This document shows positions 22,038 through 33,957 of a stretch of DNA of 64,000 bases, piece after piece. Each line of letters begins with the position of its first letter. Within the stretch, counting starts at the first letter, position 1. The position numbers and the translations under genes are program-made. This DNA comes from Polychytrium aggregatum. Taxonomy: Eukaryota > Chytridiomycota > Chytridiomycetes > Polychytriales. Below the pieces are notes generated by a model. The model did not search any database. It worked only from the letters and a program-made list of their open reading frames with translations, and was not told where the DNA came from. The DNA lies in contig NW_026516210.1 in assembly GCF_025602895.1 (NCBI RefSeq), positions 248,001 through 312,000 on the forward strand, given 5' to 3'.

Positions 22038-23948
22038 ATGGCCGGTGACCATGATCTGATGTCTCGCATCAACGATGCCTCGGTGCTGCATTCGCCCTCG
22101 GCCACTGATTCGTCTCGCCCATCGCCCCGAACCAAGCAACACATGTCTCCCTATGAGTTCTACCGCTCGACTGCCATTGCTGCGATACTGTAAGGCGCTT
22201 TCTCTGGACCCGATGCCGTGGACTGCCGGGGGTTGCTCGGCTGCCAGGAAGCTGCCCTGTCGACCTCGATCGTCGCCTGGCGGCTATTGTGTCGTTCTGC
22301 TCTTGCTTTGCTCTGCTCGTGCTCTTGCTTTTGTCCCAGAGCGAGCCCTCTGGCTCCTCGATCCTCGTCTGTAGCCGCTATTGTGGCCGTCTCGTCACGC
22401 TATGAGACTGCACCGTCTCTGACGCTCGCCTCCGCTGCGAATCGGGTGCGTCCTGTTGTCTGCTCTCGCCACCCACCACAGGATCCTCGGCTGGTACATC
22501 ACCTCGCTCTGTCTGGCGATATACAACAAGTTCCTGCTCTCCAAGGACCACTACGGCTTTCACTTTCCGCTCTTCACGACCATGATCCACATGATGATGC
22601 AGTCGGTGCTCTCGCTGCTGGTGGTGACATGCATCCTGCCGTCCATGAAGCCGACCCGGCTCCCATCTCTGCGGGACTACGTTTTGAGGGTGCTGCCCTG
22701 CAGCATGGCAACGGGCCTGGATATCGGGCTGTCGAATAGCAGTCTGCAGGTAAGCTGCTGGCCGCGCGGCGAAGGCAAGGTCTCGTCGTTGATATTCGCC
22801 TCGAGTGCCATTTGCATCTGCGTCCCCGAGCCGCCAGCTCGCTCGGCTATGGGACCTGCCGGCAGCATTCTCCAAGTCGTCCTCACCCACGCAGGGGATC
22901 TCGTCCTCATGCGACTTGGCTAATGGCTGTCTCTGACTGTACCATGTCGATCCGCCGTCCTGACCTGCCTCCTCCCTCCCCTGTCCAGCACATCACCCTG
23001 ACGTTCTACACCATGGTCAAGTCAGCCTCGCCCGTGTTTGTGCTGCTGTTCGCCTTTCTGTTCGGCCTCGAGAAGCCCACCTGGAAGCTGACGCTGATCA
23101 TCCTGACCATCTTTGTTGGCATTCTCCTCACCGTCCTCCACGAGACCAAGTTCGACGCCCTCGGCTACTTTTTCGTCCAGCTGGCGACTGTTCTATCGGG
23201 CCTGCGCTGGGCCCTGACGCAAGTCCTACTGGAAAAGGAATCGATCGGCATGAGCAACCCGTTTGCGGCCTCGGTTGTGCTGGCGCCGCTCATGGCGATC
23301 TCGCTCATGGCAGCCTCCATGATCGTCGAGGGCTTCGGGGCGGTGTTTGCCTCGCCCTTCTATGCCCAGTTCGCGACGGCGCTGCAGACAAGCCTGATCC
23401 TGATCATGGGCGGCGTCCTTGCCTTTGTGATGGTCATGTTCGAGTTCTACCTCATCTCGCACACGTCCGTCGTGACCTTCTCGATTGCAGGGGTTTTCAA
23501 GGAAATCATCACAATCATTGCCGGCATGGTTGTCTTTCACGACCGGCTCAATGCCGTCAATGTCATCGGCCTGGTCATCAGTCTGCTTGGCATCGGAATG
23601 TACAACTACGTCAAGGTCATGGCGCTGCTGCGTCCATCCCAGGGGCACCGAGACCCCGATTCTCTCCAACTACCGCCGGCCCGCTCTGGCAGCTGGCGGC
23701 AGTTCACCCACCACCTGACCAACCTGGCCTTTGGCAGCCGCAACTACAGCCGTCTGCAGGACGACGATGACGACGAGCAAAGCTATAGAATGGCGCTACT
23801 CAGTCTCGAGCATGAACTAGGCCCACACGACCGCGATGACGACAATGACGGTGGCGACGATCGCCTTGACCTGGATACGGAAGACTTTGACATGGGACAA
23901 GTGGATGAGCTACTCGACGACCGAGGCGGGAACCACAGCAGGACATAG
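22038..23948 (+). CDS. SLC35C2-like triose-phosphate-translocator family transporter
   Basis: A membrane antiporter of the nucleotide-sugar/triose-phosphate transporter superfamily, probably in Golgi or ER. The closest recognisable relatives are animal SLC35C2 and yeast YMD8. Exons 22038-22189, 22482-22749 and 22989-23948 encode 459 residues. The first membrane span follows the short cytosolic N-terminus (ILGWYITSLCLAIYNKFLLS). The signature TPT segment spans intron 2 (SNSSLQHITLTFYTMVKSAS) and is followed by PVFVLLFAFLFGLEKPTWK. About ten hydrophobic helices are visible, including TSVVTFSIAGVFKEIITI and NAVNVIGLVISLLGIGMYNY. The last 90 residues form a hydrophilic tail with Asp-rich runs (DDDDDE, HDRDDDNDGGDD), which is longer and more acidic than usual. 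Substrate cannot be read from sequence. Confidence 0.92.
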
Positions 23949-24069
23949 TGGTGCTGATGAGCGTGCCCCTCCTCTGGCACACTTTCTCAACCCATAGCAC
24001 CCTTGTGTAGAACATGTGGATGCCTCCCGTCCTCCCCGAATACGCTGTAATTAATACTATCATATTAAT

Positions 24070-24124
<55 letters not shown>

Positions 24125-24346
24125 CCAGCATTCAATGCCGGCCTGAGGAAGCAGTGGTGGCGAGCAAACGGGCCAGTTGGTGGGCTCTGCACCACAATCA
24201 ACAAATCAATCTGGATGGCCGTATCCTCTGTTTCCTTTGGATGAGATATATTGCCTTTGTTCCGATCGCTGAGCTCATGCCATCTCACGCAGAGCACTCG
24301 AAAGCTCCCCGACCTCGCTTGGAGTCGTCGTGCAGCGGCGGAACCC
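23949..24346. other. Convergent spacer with (ATC)n microsatellite
   Basis: About 400 bases lie between two convergent stop codons. It contains an ATC trinucleotide run at 24072-24124 and otherwise nothing recognisable. Confidence 0.5.
24072..24124. repeat. (ATC)n microsatellite
   Basis: About 17 near-perfect ATC/CAT triplets lie in the spacer between the transporter and the FN3-ankyrin gene. Confidence 0.9.
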
Positions 24347-25903
24347 TCAGCCGCCCATCCCAGCCGACGTCCCCGACTTGGCATTTGTACTGGCTCGTGG
24401 CGCCATGAAGGACAGATCCGACTCGCGCTTCTCCTTGGCCATATCTGCTTCCAGCTGCCTCATGCGCTGGAACAGCAGCTCCACCACCACTGTGTTTTCC
24501 TTGCTTTCGGCAAAGCTCTTGGCAGTGTATCCATGCTCGGTCGTGGCAAAGGGATCCGCGTTCCACTGATACATGAGCTCCCGGCAGAGTTCGCGGTGGT
24601 TGTTGAGGGCGGCACTCATCAGCGAAGTCATACTGTGCTTGCGATCAGGGTACTGGATCAGCTTGGCGCCGCTCTGCAGAAGCAAACGGGCGGCCATGAC
24701 GTTGCCGGAGGAAAAGCACAAGCGATCGAACGCCGTCTGGCCCGTGCCGTCCTCGGCATCGATCCGCGCCCCGGCCTTGACGAGGGCATCGATGATCTGG
24801 AAGCCGTGCTTGTTGGAATTGGCGTTGTCGCAGGCCCACATGAGCGGTGTCGAGCCGCCCTGGTCCACCGAGTTGACGTCGACGCCATAGTCAATCAGCA
24901 TCTGGACGGCCTTGAGGTTGTCGTAGGTGACTGCCAGCGAGAGCGCGGTTTTGCCGCTCTGCGTTGTCGAGATCGTGCTGGCGCCGTATCGGAGCAGGGT
25001 GGTCACCACTGCGGTGTTGGGGTTCTGGCAGGCAACCTGAGTGCACGCAAGTGAATCTGCATGATTAGCCAACCGCCGCTTTCCTCCCGCATCCGGGCCC
25101 ATCGGGCTGGGACATCCAGCACCATCTCGGCCTGGTCTGCATCGCTTCCCACGCGCCGGCTTACGCTCTGGTGGGAACGCTCACCATCAGCAGCGTCTTG
25201 CCGTACTTGTCCCGCGAATCGAGATTGATGATTTTGGAATGCTGGAAGAGGATCTGGCTCACAGCAGAGTCGTTGTTGTCTTGAATCGCCCGCAGAAGCT
25301 GTGTCGTAACCTTGGTGACCAGATTCTCGTCTGCCCGAGCGAGAGGCGGTCGATCGCAGCCAGCAGCACACGAATACGCCGGAAGGCGCCAGCGGTATAG
25401 GTGGACGGTGTTAATCGAGAGCATCATCGATCCACTTCTCCCCGACATCGTCTCGACCACGAATAGATCGGAAGGGCAGCGCCCTCTGGCCTTTGCTCGC
25501 TCTGGAAACCACTCATCAGCACACGCGAGAACGAAGGCCACGACGCACCTGTCGTCGATGCCGAGCCTTCGACCGACGTTTTGTGCCACTCTTCTGCCTC
25601 GGAAAACCGGAATTTGAGCTTGAACGTGTAGGTCGTCAGTGGATTGAGTCCCGCCACGGTCACCTTCTGATCAGCTCCCTCGTACGCGAGCGAATACTCG
25701 TAGCTTGACCCCTCCGACCTTGACAGCTGGTAGAAAACGGTATCGACCTTCCCAGTGGGGGATTTCGGCGAGCCGACCGCCATGCTTGGCGCTGTCCACG
25801 ATGTGTCGATGCTTCTGGCCGTTGCATTTTCAAAGGAGAGGGCGGGGTACCGCAGTTCCTGAGGACTGGCTGCTTCCGCAGCCTTCGTGGGCGTGTCCGA
25901 CAT
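24347..25903 (-). CDS. FANK1: Fibronectin type III and ankyrin repeat protein (FANK1-like)
   Basis: Three exons join in frame (25903-25549, 25330-25185, 25036-24347) and encode 396 residues. An N-terminal fibronectin type III domain occupies about residues 20-120 (DTSWTAPSM, VFYQLSR, YEYSLAYEG, VTVAGLNPLTTYTFKLKFR). At least five ankyrin repeats follow (NLDSRDKYGKTLLMVACQNP, STTQSGKTALSLAVTYDNLK, DQGGSTPLMWACDNAN, EDGTGQTAFDRLCFSSGN, and a degenerate last repeat with GYTAKSFAESKE). The C-terminus has a short coiled segment (FQRMRQLEADMAKEKRE). FN3 followed by ankyrins in a protein of about 350-400 residues is the FANK1 architecture, known from animal testis and ciliated cells. Orthology is likely but rests on architecture, and a ciliary role is inference supported by the nearby CFAP206. 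Confidence 0.82.
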
Positions 25904-26284
25904 TCCTGGCGAAATGTGCAATCCGGAGGGAAATGGGACATGCAGAGGAGATGAGGGCAAGGCGGGACGCCTGGCTTCTTTCGGATCAACGGAGCCCAGG
26001 GATGCCGGCGAATCCGTTGGCCCAGATTGTCCCTGGGAGCGTAGCCATTGATTGGAGCCACATTGGTCGGCCACGATCTTGACACTCAGTAGTGCGTGAT
26101 GGCCTGCGCCCAAGAGGCAATCGTCCATCAATGGATCATCTCGACAGCCTTCACTTTGGCAGCCCTCACTTGGCAGCATCCGGTGAAACTACTGGACCTC
26201 CACAGTCGCCCCGCGCACGATTGAGTATGTTGCGTGCCACCTCTACATCGCAATTCCCTATTGCACGGCAATTGCAATTGTACA

Positions 26285-26395
26285 GAGCTATCCAGAGGAT
26301 CGAATGCATAGTATATATCAAGGCTGCTCTGCAAAGCGGCAGTCGGGACAGGGAACAATCACACGGCCGACCCACTGCAGCCTGCAGATCACTGC
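26285..26395 (+). repeat. Dispersed repeat, degenerate copy C
   Basis: CCAGAGGATCGAATGCAT (26292-26309) matches the CCAGAGGGTCGAGTGAATG block of the other copies. GGGACAGGGAACAATCACAC with the following CCCACTGCAGCCT (26344-26383) matches their ACGGGAAACAATC ... CCCACTGGGGCCT block. Order, strand and spacing fit copy B at 33.3 kb. Sequence decay is clear. It lies just beyond the 3' end of the receptor gene. Confidence 0.55.
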
Positions 26396-26468
26396 GCTGA
26401 AAACCATGGTTGATGTGAAGAGCACACATCGGCGGGCCTGTTCGGCGTGAGCCTGCTGCACTCCAGCA

Positions 26469-29400
26469 TCACACCCTGTCTTCGATGGTCTTGGCACGAG
26501 ACAAACGAATCGAGCGAATCGTGTTGCCGATCTTCCTCTTCTTCTCTGGAGGTATCTTTGAGAATATCTTGACGGGCACCAGCAGGACACAGGGTATGAT
26601 CGTTGCGATTGTCTCTTCGACCAGCGAGTCAGTCGATTCGATTCCATACTGATCCAGGAGGTACTTTTGACGAAGCTCGAGAGAAAACACGACTATCAAA
26701 GCCATGTATCCGACGATTCTGACGGCGTTGTCAGCCGCCAGCTTGTATGGCATCACAAACGTACTGTGGTCGGGCATAATGTCAGCGGCAGACGACCTGC
26801 CAATGGTCGGCGAGCCCCACCACATCACCAACATGTCGTCTCGCCAATGCCTGTTGGTGTCAGCGACGGTTCCCAGCCACGTCCGCATACTGCATACTGC
26901 ATACCGCACAAGCAAAAACATCCACAGAATGAGAAGTGTTGCGTATCTGGGCGTGTAGGCTGAGATGGTGGGAATACGGCGTCACTACCATGGCCGGTCT
27001 TGGATGATCTTCGAGGACCATGTGACATCCCGCCGAGCCATGTACAAGCGCCATTGTGGCCGATACCCACCTCCTGTCGAACGGAGCAGCAGCGGCAGTC
27101 CGACGATCATGGAGCGCTCTATCAGGTCCACCGACATCCACCAACGATACCGTCGAACGTAGCAGCTGTACAGATCATAGAATGGATCCGTTACTTCCGA
27201 TTCGACTGAGGGCACATTCGATTCGCTGTGTTTGCGACGGACAATGAGCGTCGATGCCTTGTTTGCAGTCCTTTCTTTGTCTCGCTGATAAAATCCCCGA
27301 CGGAAGATTGCAGCAGGGATCACAATCACTTGGGCGACCAGGATGATGCCGGACAACACCGCCACGGTTGTGTGGGAATCGGTCCAACACTGGCATCCGA
27401 TCCGCCGATGGTGACAGTGGTGGCGGTGAGAGTGGTGGTGGTGGGAGTGGTGTTGGCATGGTGGGTCGAGTCGAATCGATCCCAGATCAGTCCGACTCCA
27501 GAGTGACCCGATTCAAACGCACTGCCTCCACTCCAGCAGCAAGCAACGGCAAGCAACGGCAAGCAACGGCAAGCAACGGCAAGCAACGGCAAGCAGCGGC
27601 AACGCACCTGGACCGACGGATAGTCCCAGACGACCGATGGAAACCCCTCGATGGCCCGACAGGACAGGATCGTCACGGCTGGAGAGCACTGGTCAGTTCA
27701 TCGCCTCATGCAAGCACCGACACATTCAAAGTGCTGACCCATTCAAAGCACTGACCCATTCGATTCACCCGTCGAAACCACTCCCTCGTCGACATTGCTC
27801 ACTCGACCACGCTCCCCCGGCGACCGTGCTGGCATCTCACCTGTGCTGTACACCAGACTGAAGCTGAAAAGCGCCAAGACGATGACCGATCGAGTCAGCG
27901 AGTGTTTGAAGCTGGTGTCGAGGTACGAAAACCACCGAACTATCGTCTTCCAGGCCCTCCTGGCCAGCGGGCCTCGATTCGGACTCCTGAGCACTTGGAT
28001 CAGAACATGCCACAGTCCCAGGCAGACGACCATCGCCATCACCATCACATAGGCCGAGATCATTTTGGCAAACTGGTCGAGTGGGAGGATGCATCCATTT
28101 CCGCCACTTTGGATGTTCAAGCTCAGGGTCAGAAACGCCAGGGCTCGAGACAGGGCCGTTGTGTGGTCAAAGTCCAGGAGGTAGGCAACCTGGTACACAA
28201 ATATCTGAGATGGATGCAGAGACGGCGTGAGTTCATGGAGCATGTCCATCCTTGCCAGACAGCCAGTCGCCGCAGGGTCCACGGCGATGTTCTTGCCGCT
28301 CTTGCCGCATACTCGCAGCATACTCGCAGCATACTCGCCGCATACTCGCCGCATACTCGCCGCATACTCGCAACACGAATGCTTACCAGGTCGACCAGAA
28401 ATCCCTCCTTGGATGTTGGAATCACACACAGGATGCAGACGACAACGAAAATAGCAACAAATGCCGCGACTCCGACAGCAATGTTGCTGCCGAGGCTGTC
28501 GCAGTGGGTGCATTGGCCACCCCATTCGTACTGGCCGCTGGGACACTGCGAACAGAGCCTGGAGAGTCCCGAGCTGTCAGCCGTCGTTGTCGCCATCGCC
28601 GTTGGTTGCATCTGCACGGATGTGCTGCTGTGCGTGGATGTGCTGCTGTTCACTTCCACTCTGTCATCGACCCTCAAAGCAGCGACCGTATCACCGATCC
28701 AATCCATCACATCAGCGACCATACCACCGACCCAACCTCCCTCGTGTTCCCAGCGCCATCTCGATCGAGTCCCTGCCGATACATACACTCCGCTGTGTTC
28801 GTGGATGCACTGGTTTCCACCACCGATCGGACATGCGTTTGGACAGCCTGTTCAAGGCAGAATTGTGAGTATCTGCACCATCGAGATCGCACCAGCAGCA
28901 TGCCAGCAGCGGCCGTGGGGCACCAACGAGCTCACAGTTTGCGGTTGCATCGCACAGATAGAATGCGGAATCGATTGCCGAGGCATTTGCGTTGTACCAA
29001 TAGCCCTTGGCGATCATGATGCTGCCACTCTGGCACACCGCGCCAACAGGACAGGGCTTGCAGGTCGAATTGGAGTTCAGATTGTATGTTCCTGTGGCAA
29101 TGGATTCGATCTGTGAGCACCAGCAGGGTCAATGTGTCGACTATCTGCAGAGTCTATGTGTCGACCATCCGCAGCGATGCGGGTGCTGTCTGCGTTTCGT
29201 CGAGAGCTTTATCTTCCGAGTGCGAGGCAGTCCAGGCATACCCTCAGGACATGGGACACAGAGCTGCGACACCACTTCACTGGAATACGACTGCCATCCA
29301 GGCGGACACACTGAAGCGGGTCCGTGAGGTGGTCCATGGAGTGATCCGTGGAGTGGTCCGCGGAGTTAGTCTGAGGAGTTAGTCTGTGGACGTGGTGCAT

Positions 29401-32400
29401 CGGCGAGCGACGGCGTCGGCCCTCACCTTCAAAGAGCGAGTCGGAGGGAACCTGGACATCCGAGCGAGTTGTGAACAGCAGGTGTGTCGTCGATGCACCG
29501 CCGCAGAGCATGGACCGGGATGTTAGCAGTGGCCTGCCAAGAGCGATGCGGCCCATCAGCAACCACGGCCCAGACACCAGTCTCAGGGGTGGCCACCTTT
29601 CCGCATCCACCTTTGATGAGCCGCCTTGGATGACTCACCTTGGTTGAGCCATCAAAGTTGTAGTATTGACACGTGTGACAGTCTGTGATGATCTCGTCGT
29701 TTTCGTAGTATGCCACGTAATCATAATTCATCGTGTCGTTTTGGCACACAAGAGAAATGATCGCATACGGTCTCTACAGATGGTGATGGCGGAGCTGTTA
29801 TAGCAATAAACACTCAAGCCCGCTAATCATCATCATTACCGACCCGGCTGGGCGGACAGAGCACTGCCTCTGCCAGAGGAAGCATCGGACCAAGTCCAAC
29901 AACGATCTCGACCACCGACCTCCACGATTCCATTGGCATTGAAGATTGAGTATCCCGATGCGCCGTCGTAGATCAGATCACCAACGGCGCGCAAGGGATA
30001 CGTCGAGTTGGTCGCCAGCAGCTGCAGGAACGGGGTGTCCGGGTAGATCCGAGTGAGGTTGGTCTGTGAGACAACCGTCGACAGGGAGGTGAGCAGTCGC
30101 AGATTCGCTGCTGAGTGTCCACCGTTCCATGACTGTGCACAACGGTGCACGATTGTGCACGACTGTGCCGTCAGAGTATTACCCATGCCAGCGCCATGAT
30201 GTAAGCGGCGTCGTAAACCCCTCTTGAGACGGATGGGAGGTTGTTTGTTCGCATGAGAAAGATGGCAATTGCACCGATTCACTCAACGACAGAGTGGGAG
30301 CGGGATCGGATCATCGGCTCTGCGACATGTGCACAACTGGTTCGACATCATACCGAACGCCCCAATCCCATTCGTCACTCGCTAACAGCGGATACATGGT
30401 TGCGTTCTGGAGCGACATGCTGTTCCATTTGTTGCTGAACTCGTTGTACCCGACTCCGTTCGTGACATTCGGAGAGGCTGAGGGTTATAGCGACCATGGA
30501 AGGCTGAGATCAGTAAATGGTGCGTTCCATCAGCACGACATCATAAGGCAACAGTGCCGAGCCATCTGCGAACACGGATGCTGACAGAACGTACGTACGA
30601 TACATGTAGCCCTGTGCCGCTTGTATCGGATCACCGCTGAACCACGAGACATTCAAAAAACTGTAGTACGGGATGTTGAGGCCCTGCATGGTTCGGTGTG
30701 AGCACCTGGGAAGGCATCCTGGACGACCCCGCTCAGCAACACCGACATCGGGCCGACGGCGCCACTGACCATCCAGACATATGTTGGGCCCACCAAGCCG
30801 CGCTCATATGCCATGTAGTAGAGATCGGATGTGTACTGGGCGATGGCGCAGACGATGATGATCTTTGCCCTTGACTTTTGGAGATTCTCGAGAGGAATGG
30901 CCAGGTCGGAGCGGTTCCCTTGAGTGGGTCCGTAGAATCCCTAGTGGCGATTGCGGGTCATGAAGCAGTCAGGCAGTCAGGCAGTCAGGCAGCCAGGCAG
31001 TCAGGCAGTGGACTGTGGGTACTCTGGGACTGGGCACTCGGGGTTGTTTGACAGAGCCCAGATCCCGGCCCAGAGATCCAGGCCAGACCAGTGCCCCCCT
31101 GTCCGTCGCTCCACCGGCTCGGGTTCAGTTCCCACCTGCTCGAGAACGATATTGAATCCCATTGCGTTGGCGACGGACTTGGCATCGTCCCTTGCTGCAG
31201 GACATGACGCATGGGTGAATGTGGCGTGTCCCAATCGTCCGTGCTCGTGAACATGATTCGGCTCTGGCAATCCACTCTGCTCGGAAACTCGATACGACCC
31301 ACAGATCGAGACGACATTTGCAGCGGCTGGTTCACTGGCATGCTTACCCGTGGTTCCAAATGGCTCACGACTGTACATTAGAGCCACCTGATTGTGAGTT
31401 GCCGGATGAGCAGATCAGTCGGCCGACACGAGAGATTCACCCCCGAGGCGAGACCACTCGGACAGTTGGAACACTCGGATCACTCACGGCACCCCAGCTC
31501 TGTTCAACAACACGGTGCATACCGATCGCCACCCCATGGCTCTGGCAAAGGCGAATAGTGCTTGGAGATAGTATATGCTGGGCTCAACAAGAGAGAGATA
31601 GGTCTGCGAGCACAACTCGGTGAGACGGCTATTGCGTTAGACGGCCCCTGTGGGATCACTCCTGTGAGGCAACCACCGAGCCATCGGGACATCGGGACAT
31701 CGGGCCATCAAGCAGTCAGGCTGCGTGCGGCTGGAACCGTACCGGGTATGCTGTCCTGTTGGTGAGTATGGTTGCGGAGGTGAACAGACCGATGTGGAGG
31801 ATCTGTTGATGGGCAGCGAGGTCAGTAAGCAACAGGCAGATCAGTCGCCGGGTCTCTGAAGAGCGAGACTCACATCATAGAAGCTGGATATGGTTGCTTC
31901 GTATTCGCTTTGCTGAAGACATGGCAGAGGCGTGAGTCGATGATCCAACGAGATTTGCACAGAGCGTCGTGGGCGGACGCAATCCCACCTCGCTGGTTGT
32001 GTCTCCGATCACGGCATTGATGCCGTCGTTTTGTATCATATCGAGGAGACTGACGCTGGAACGAACGCCGGCAAGGAGCCGCACGTGTGAGTGGCGAGTT
32101 CGGTGCAGCAAGTGCAGCAAGTGCATGTGAGGCCGAGAGAGCGAGCTTCGAACCATTACATTCCGTCGCTGAATGAGCCGCGGCTGCTGCCGACGACAGG
32201 CAGTAGCGTGACATCTGCTCGTCGAGCACAATGAAGGTCATATTGGGTCCTGGGTGAGCATGGCGTCGATCACGGACGGAGGTTTGCATGAGAACGAGCG
32301 ACGCGAAAGGGTCTGCATGCACCAGCGTCAATGGCGCATGAACGCACTCGGCAGGATCGTCGAGCTGTTGTTGATTTCGTTGAAAGCCATCTGCATTGCC

Positions 32401-32558
32401 GTCAGGAGATACGGGTTCTCGGGAAAGTCGATCGGATCGTCAATGTCGTAAATGAGGCCGACCTTGACCGCGACGGATCCATGATGCACGGCATCGACCA
32501 TGTCGGCCAAGATGGAGAGCAGCCACAGAACCAAGAGAGACCCAAAGATACGCAGCAT
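26469..32558 (-). CDS. Multi-pass receptor: ANF/PBP-like ectodomain, Cys-rich region, about 9 TM
   Basis: A large surface receptor spread over many small exons. A signal peptide opens it (FGSLLVLWLLSILADMVDA). Then comes a type I periplasmic-binding/ANF-receptor fold: VKVGLIYDIDDP, MQMAFNEINNSS, MTFIVLDEQ, NDGINAVIGDTTSE and YEATISSFYD. Exon 30945-30710 follows with AKIIIVCAIAQYTSDLYYMA and GPTYVWMVSGAVGP, then GVYDAAYIMALAW and DGASGYSIFNANG. Cys-rich modules come next (DCHTCQYYNF; CKPCPVGAVCQSGSIMIAKG; LCSQCPSGQYEWGGQCTHCD). From about 28.5 kb leftward run some nine hydrophobic helices, starting with IAVGVAAFVAIFVVVCILCV and later AKMISAYVMVMAMVVCLGLW, SVIVLALFSFSLVYS and AVLSGIILVAQVIVIPAAIF. 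A disulphide-style loop (CRAIEGFPSVVWDYPSVQCW) and RYRWWMSVDLIERSMIVGL sit between helices. The C-terminus is basic (PPEKKRKIGNTIRSIRL). Not every exon was resolved. The membrane part does not look like ordinary 7TM class C. Ligand unknown. Confidence 0.82.
27533..27602. repeat. 10-bp tandem repeat (GGCAAGCAAC) in receptor intron
   Basis: About six near-perfect decamer copies lie in an intron of the receptor gene. Confidence 0.85.
28303..28378. repeat. 11-bp tandem repeat (GCATACTCGCC) in receptor intron
   Basis: Six to seven copies of GCATACTCGCC/GCATACTCGCA lie between transmembrane exons of the receptor gene. Confidence 0.85.
30959..31011. repeat. 8-bp tandem repeat (GCAGTCAG) in receptor intron
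   Basis: Six copies of GCAGTCAG with one substitution lie in an intron of the receptor gene, next to the GFYGPTQGN exon. Confidence 0.85.
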
Positions 32559-33957
32559 TGCTCAGAGAAGGCAATTGCCTGATGGATGCATGTGGTTGGG
32601 AAATGGTGGTGGCCGAGACGATGGTCGTCGGGACGATGGTCGTCGGAATGATGGTCGCCGAGGCAAGCCACAAGGCAAATCGCCGAGAGGGAAGTGTCCC
32701 GTCGGTCCGGCAGCGAATGTGGTCAAAGTCCATGGGCCACAGTTGTCCCATAGCAGGATGCAGAGCCGAGTGGTATCGTCACTGCCAATCATGCCTCTGA
32801 TTGAATAGTTCAATACATATCCCCAAAATGATATCAGGGAAAAACCCACCATCACTGCCGTCGGTGGCTCGGACCCAATTCCTCTTGAGATCGAATCGGG
32901 TGCCAGTGTTGGACCGTTTCTCACACGACCGTCGTGGTATTGTGTGCGGGACGATTGTGGAGGTCCGGTGACTTCGCTGGAGGCTGCTGAAGCGAAGACT
33001 GCCAAGGTGATCCCTTGATGTCCGATTGTCTCTTACATCCGATCCAAAAACGGGACACCCCGGATTTTGGTCGTTGGACGAATATTGTCATTCAAGACAT
33101 CGCGCGCTGGCCATGACCATTCAGTGGTGTGTTTCTGGATCTGAATCAAGGACGCTTTCTCCCTCAGATGGCTCCCCGAAAGACACCACCTAGGCGACGG
33201 CGATTCAAGCGACTCGATCTACAGGTGTGCTCACATTTTCGGGAAGCCAGGCGACTTGAGAAGGCCGAGTATCTTGATATCGGGAAACCATGGATCTGTT
33301 CAGAGGGTCGAGTGAATGCACCACACCAAGAGATTGCTAACCAGGACGGGAAACAATCGCACGGCTTGCCCACTGGGGCCTACGGAAGTTCAGTAAGATT
33401 GTGTCGCTCATGCCAGAAAGTGACTGCCCCTGGACCGACTGTAACCGCGGGCCATTTCAGACTTGGCTATCCAAGTGGAAATCAGTGTGTCCTGTTTCTC
33501 CTGAATCGGATCACATCATTCAGCGCACTTTGATGCCAGCGTCACCCACTTCCCACCAGCCCTCCTTGGTCAACCCTGTGCGTGGGATGATCAATTGCAT
33601 TTCTGGAGGCGGTTTCCTCTGCCCAGCACCCTGACGTCAGCTTTGAGAATGAACCAAGACAAGGCACGAGCGGAGGACGGCCAGCCTGCGGGATCGGAAT
33701 GTATGTGATCGGAGCCCAGCGATAGATGGACCGCCAACCTCAAATGGCTCCATTTCAGTATGCGAACGTGCTTAGGTACAACATTGTATCGGGCAAGTCT
33801 CTTGGAAGCAACACATTGAAACCTGCTGTGCACCGGACGCATTGCCGGAAGAGCAGCTCATCGCCGAGACCCGAGAGGCAGAGAAATCAAAGACCGTTGC
33901 ATTTTCCCATCGCCGCTCGCTTCTGCCGAAACCACTTGAATCGATTGGGCCGCGTTC
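32559..33957. other. Intergenic region carrying repeat copy B
   Basis: About 1.4 kb lie upstream of the receptor start. It contains the best-kept copy of the dispersed repeat (33048-33400), a short GATGGTCGTCGGGAC-type repetition near 32620-32660, and no supported gene. Confidence 0.5.
33048..33400 (+). repeat. Dispersed repeat, copy B
   Basis: It carries the same ordered blocks as copy A: GTGTGTTTCTGGATCTGAAT (about 33127-33146), CTTGATATCGGGAAACC (33273-33289), CAGAGGGTCGAGTGAATG (33301-33318) and ACCAGGACGGGAAACAATC (33341-33359), then CCCACTGGGGCCTACGG. It is in the opposite orientation to copy A. It has no coding capacity that I trust and no clear terminal repeats. Ends are approximate. 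Confidence 0.72.

Noticed and set aside
26469-32558. Reading the receptor as an ordinary class C (7TM_3) GPCR
   Set aside because: The ectodomain fits, but the hydrophobic segments number about nine and the intracellular-loop signatures of 7TM_3 are not seen.
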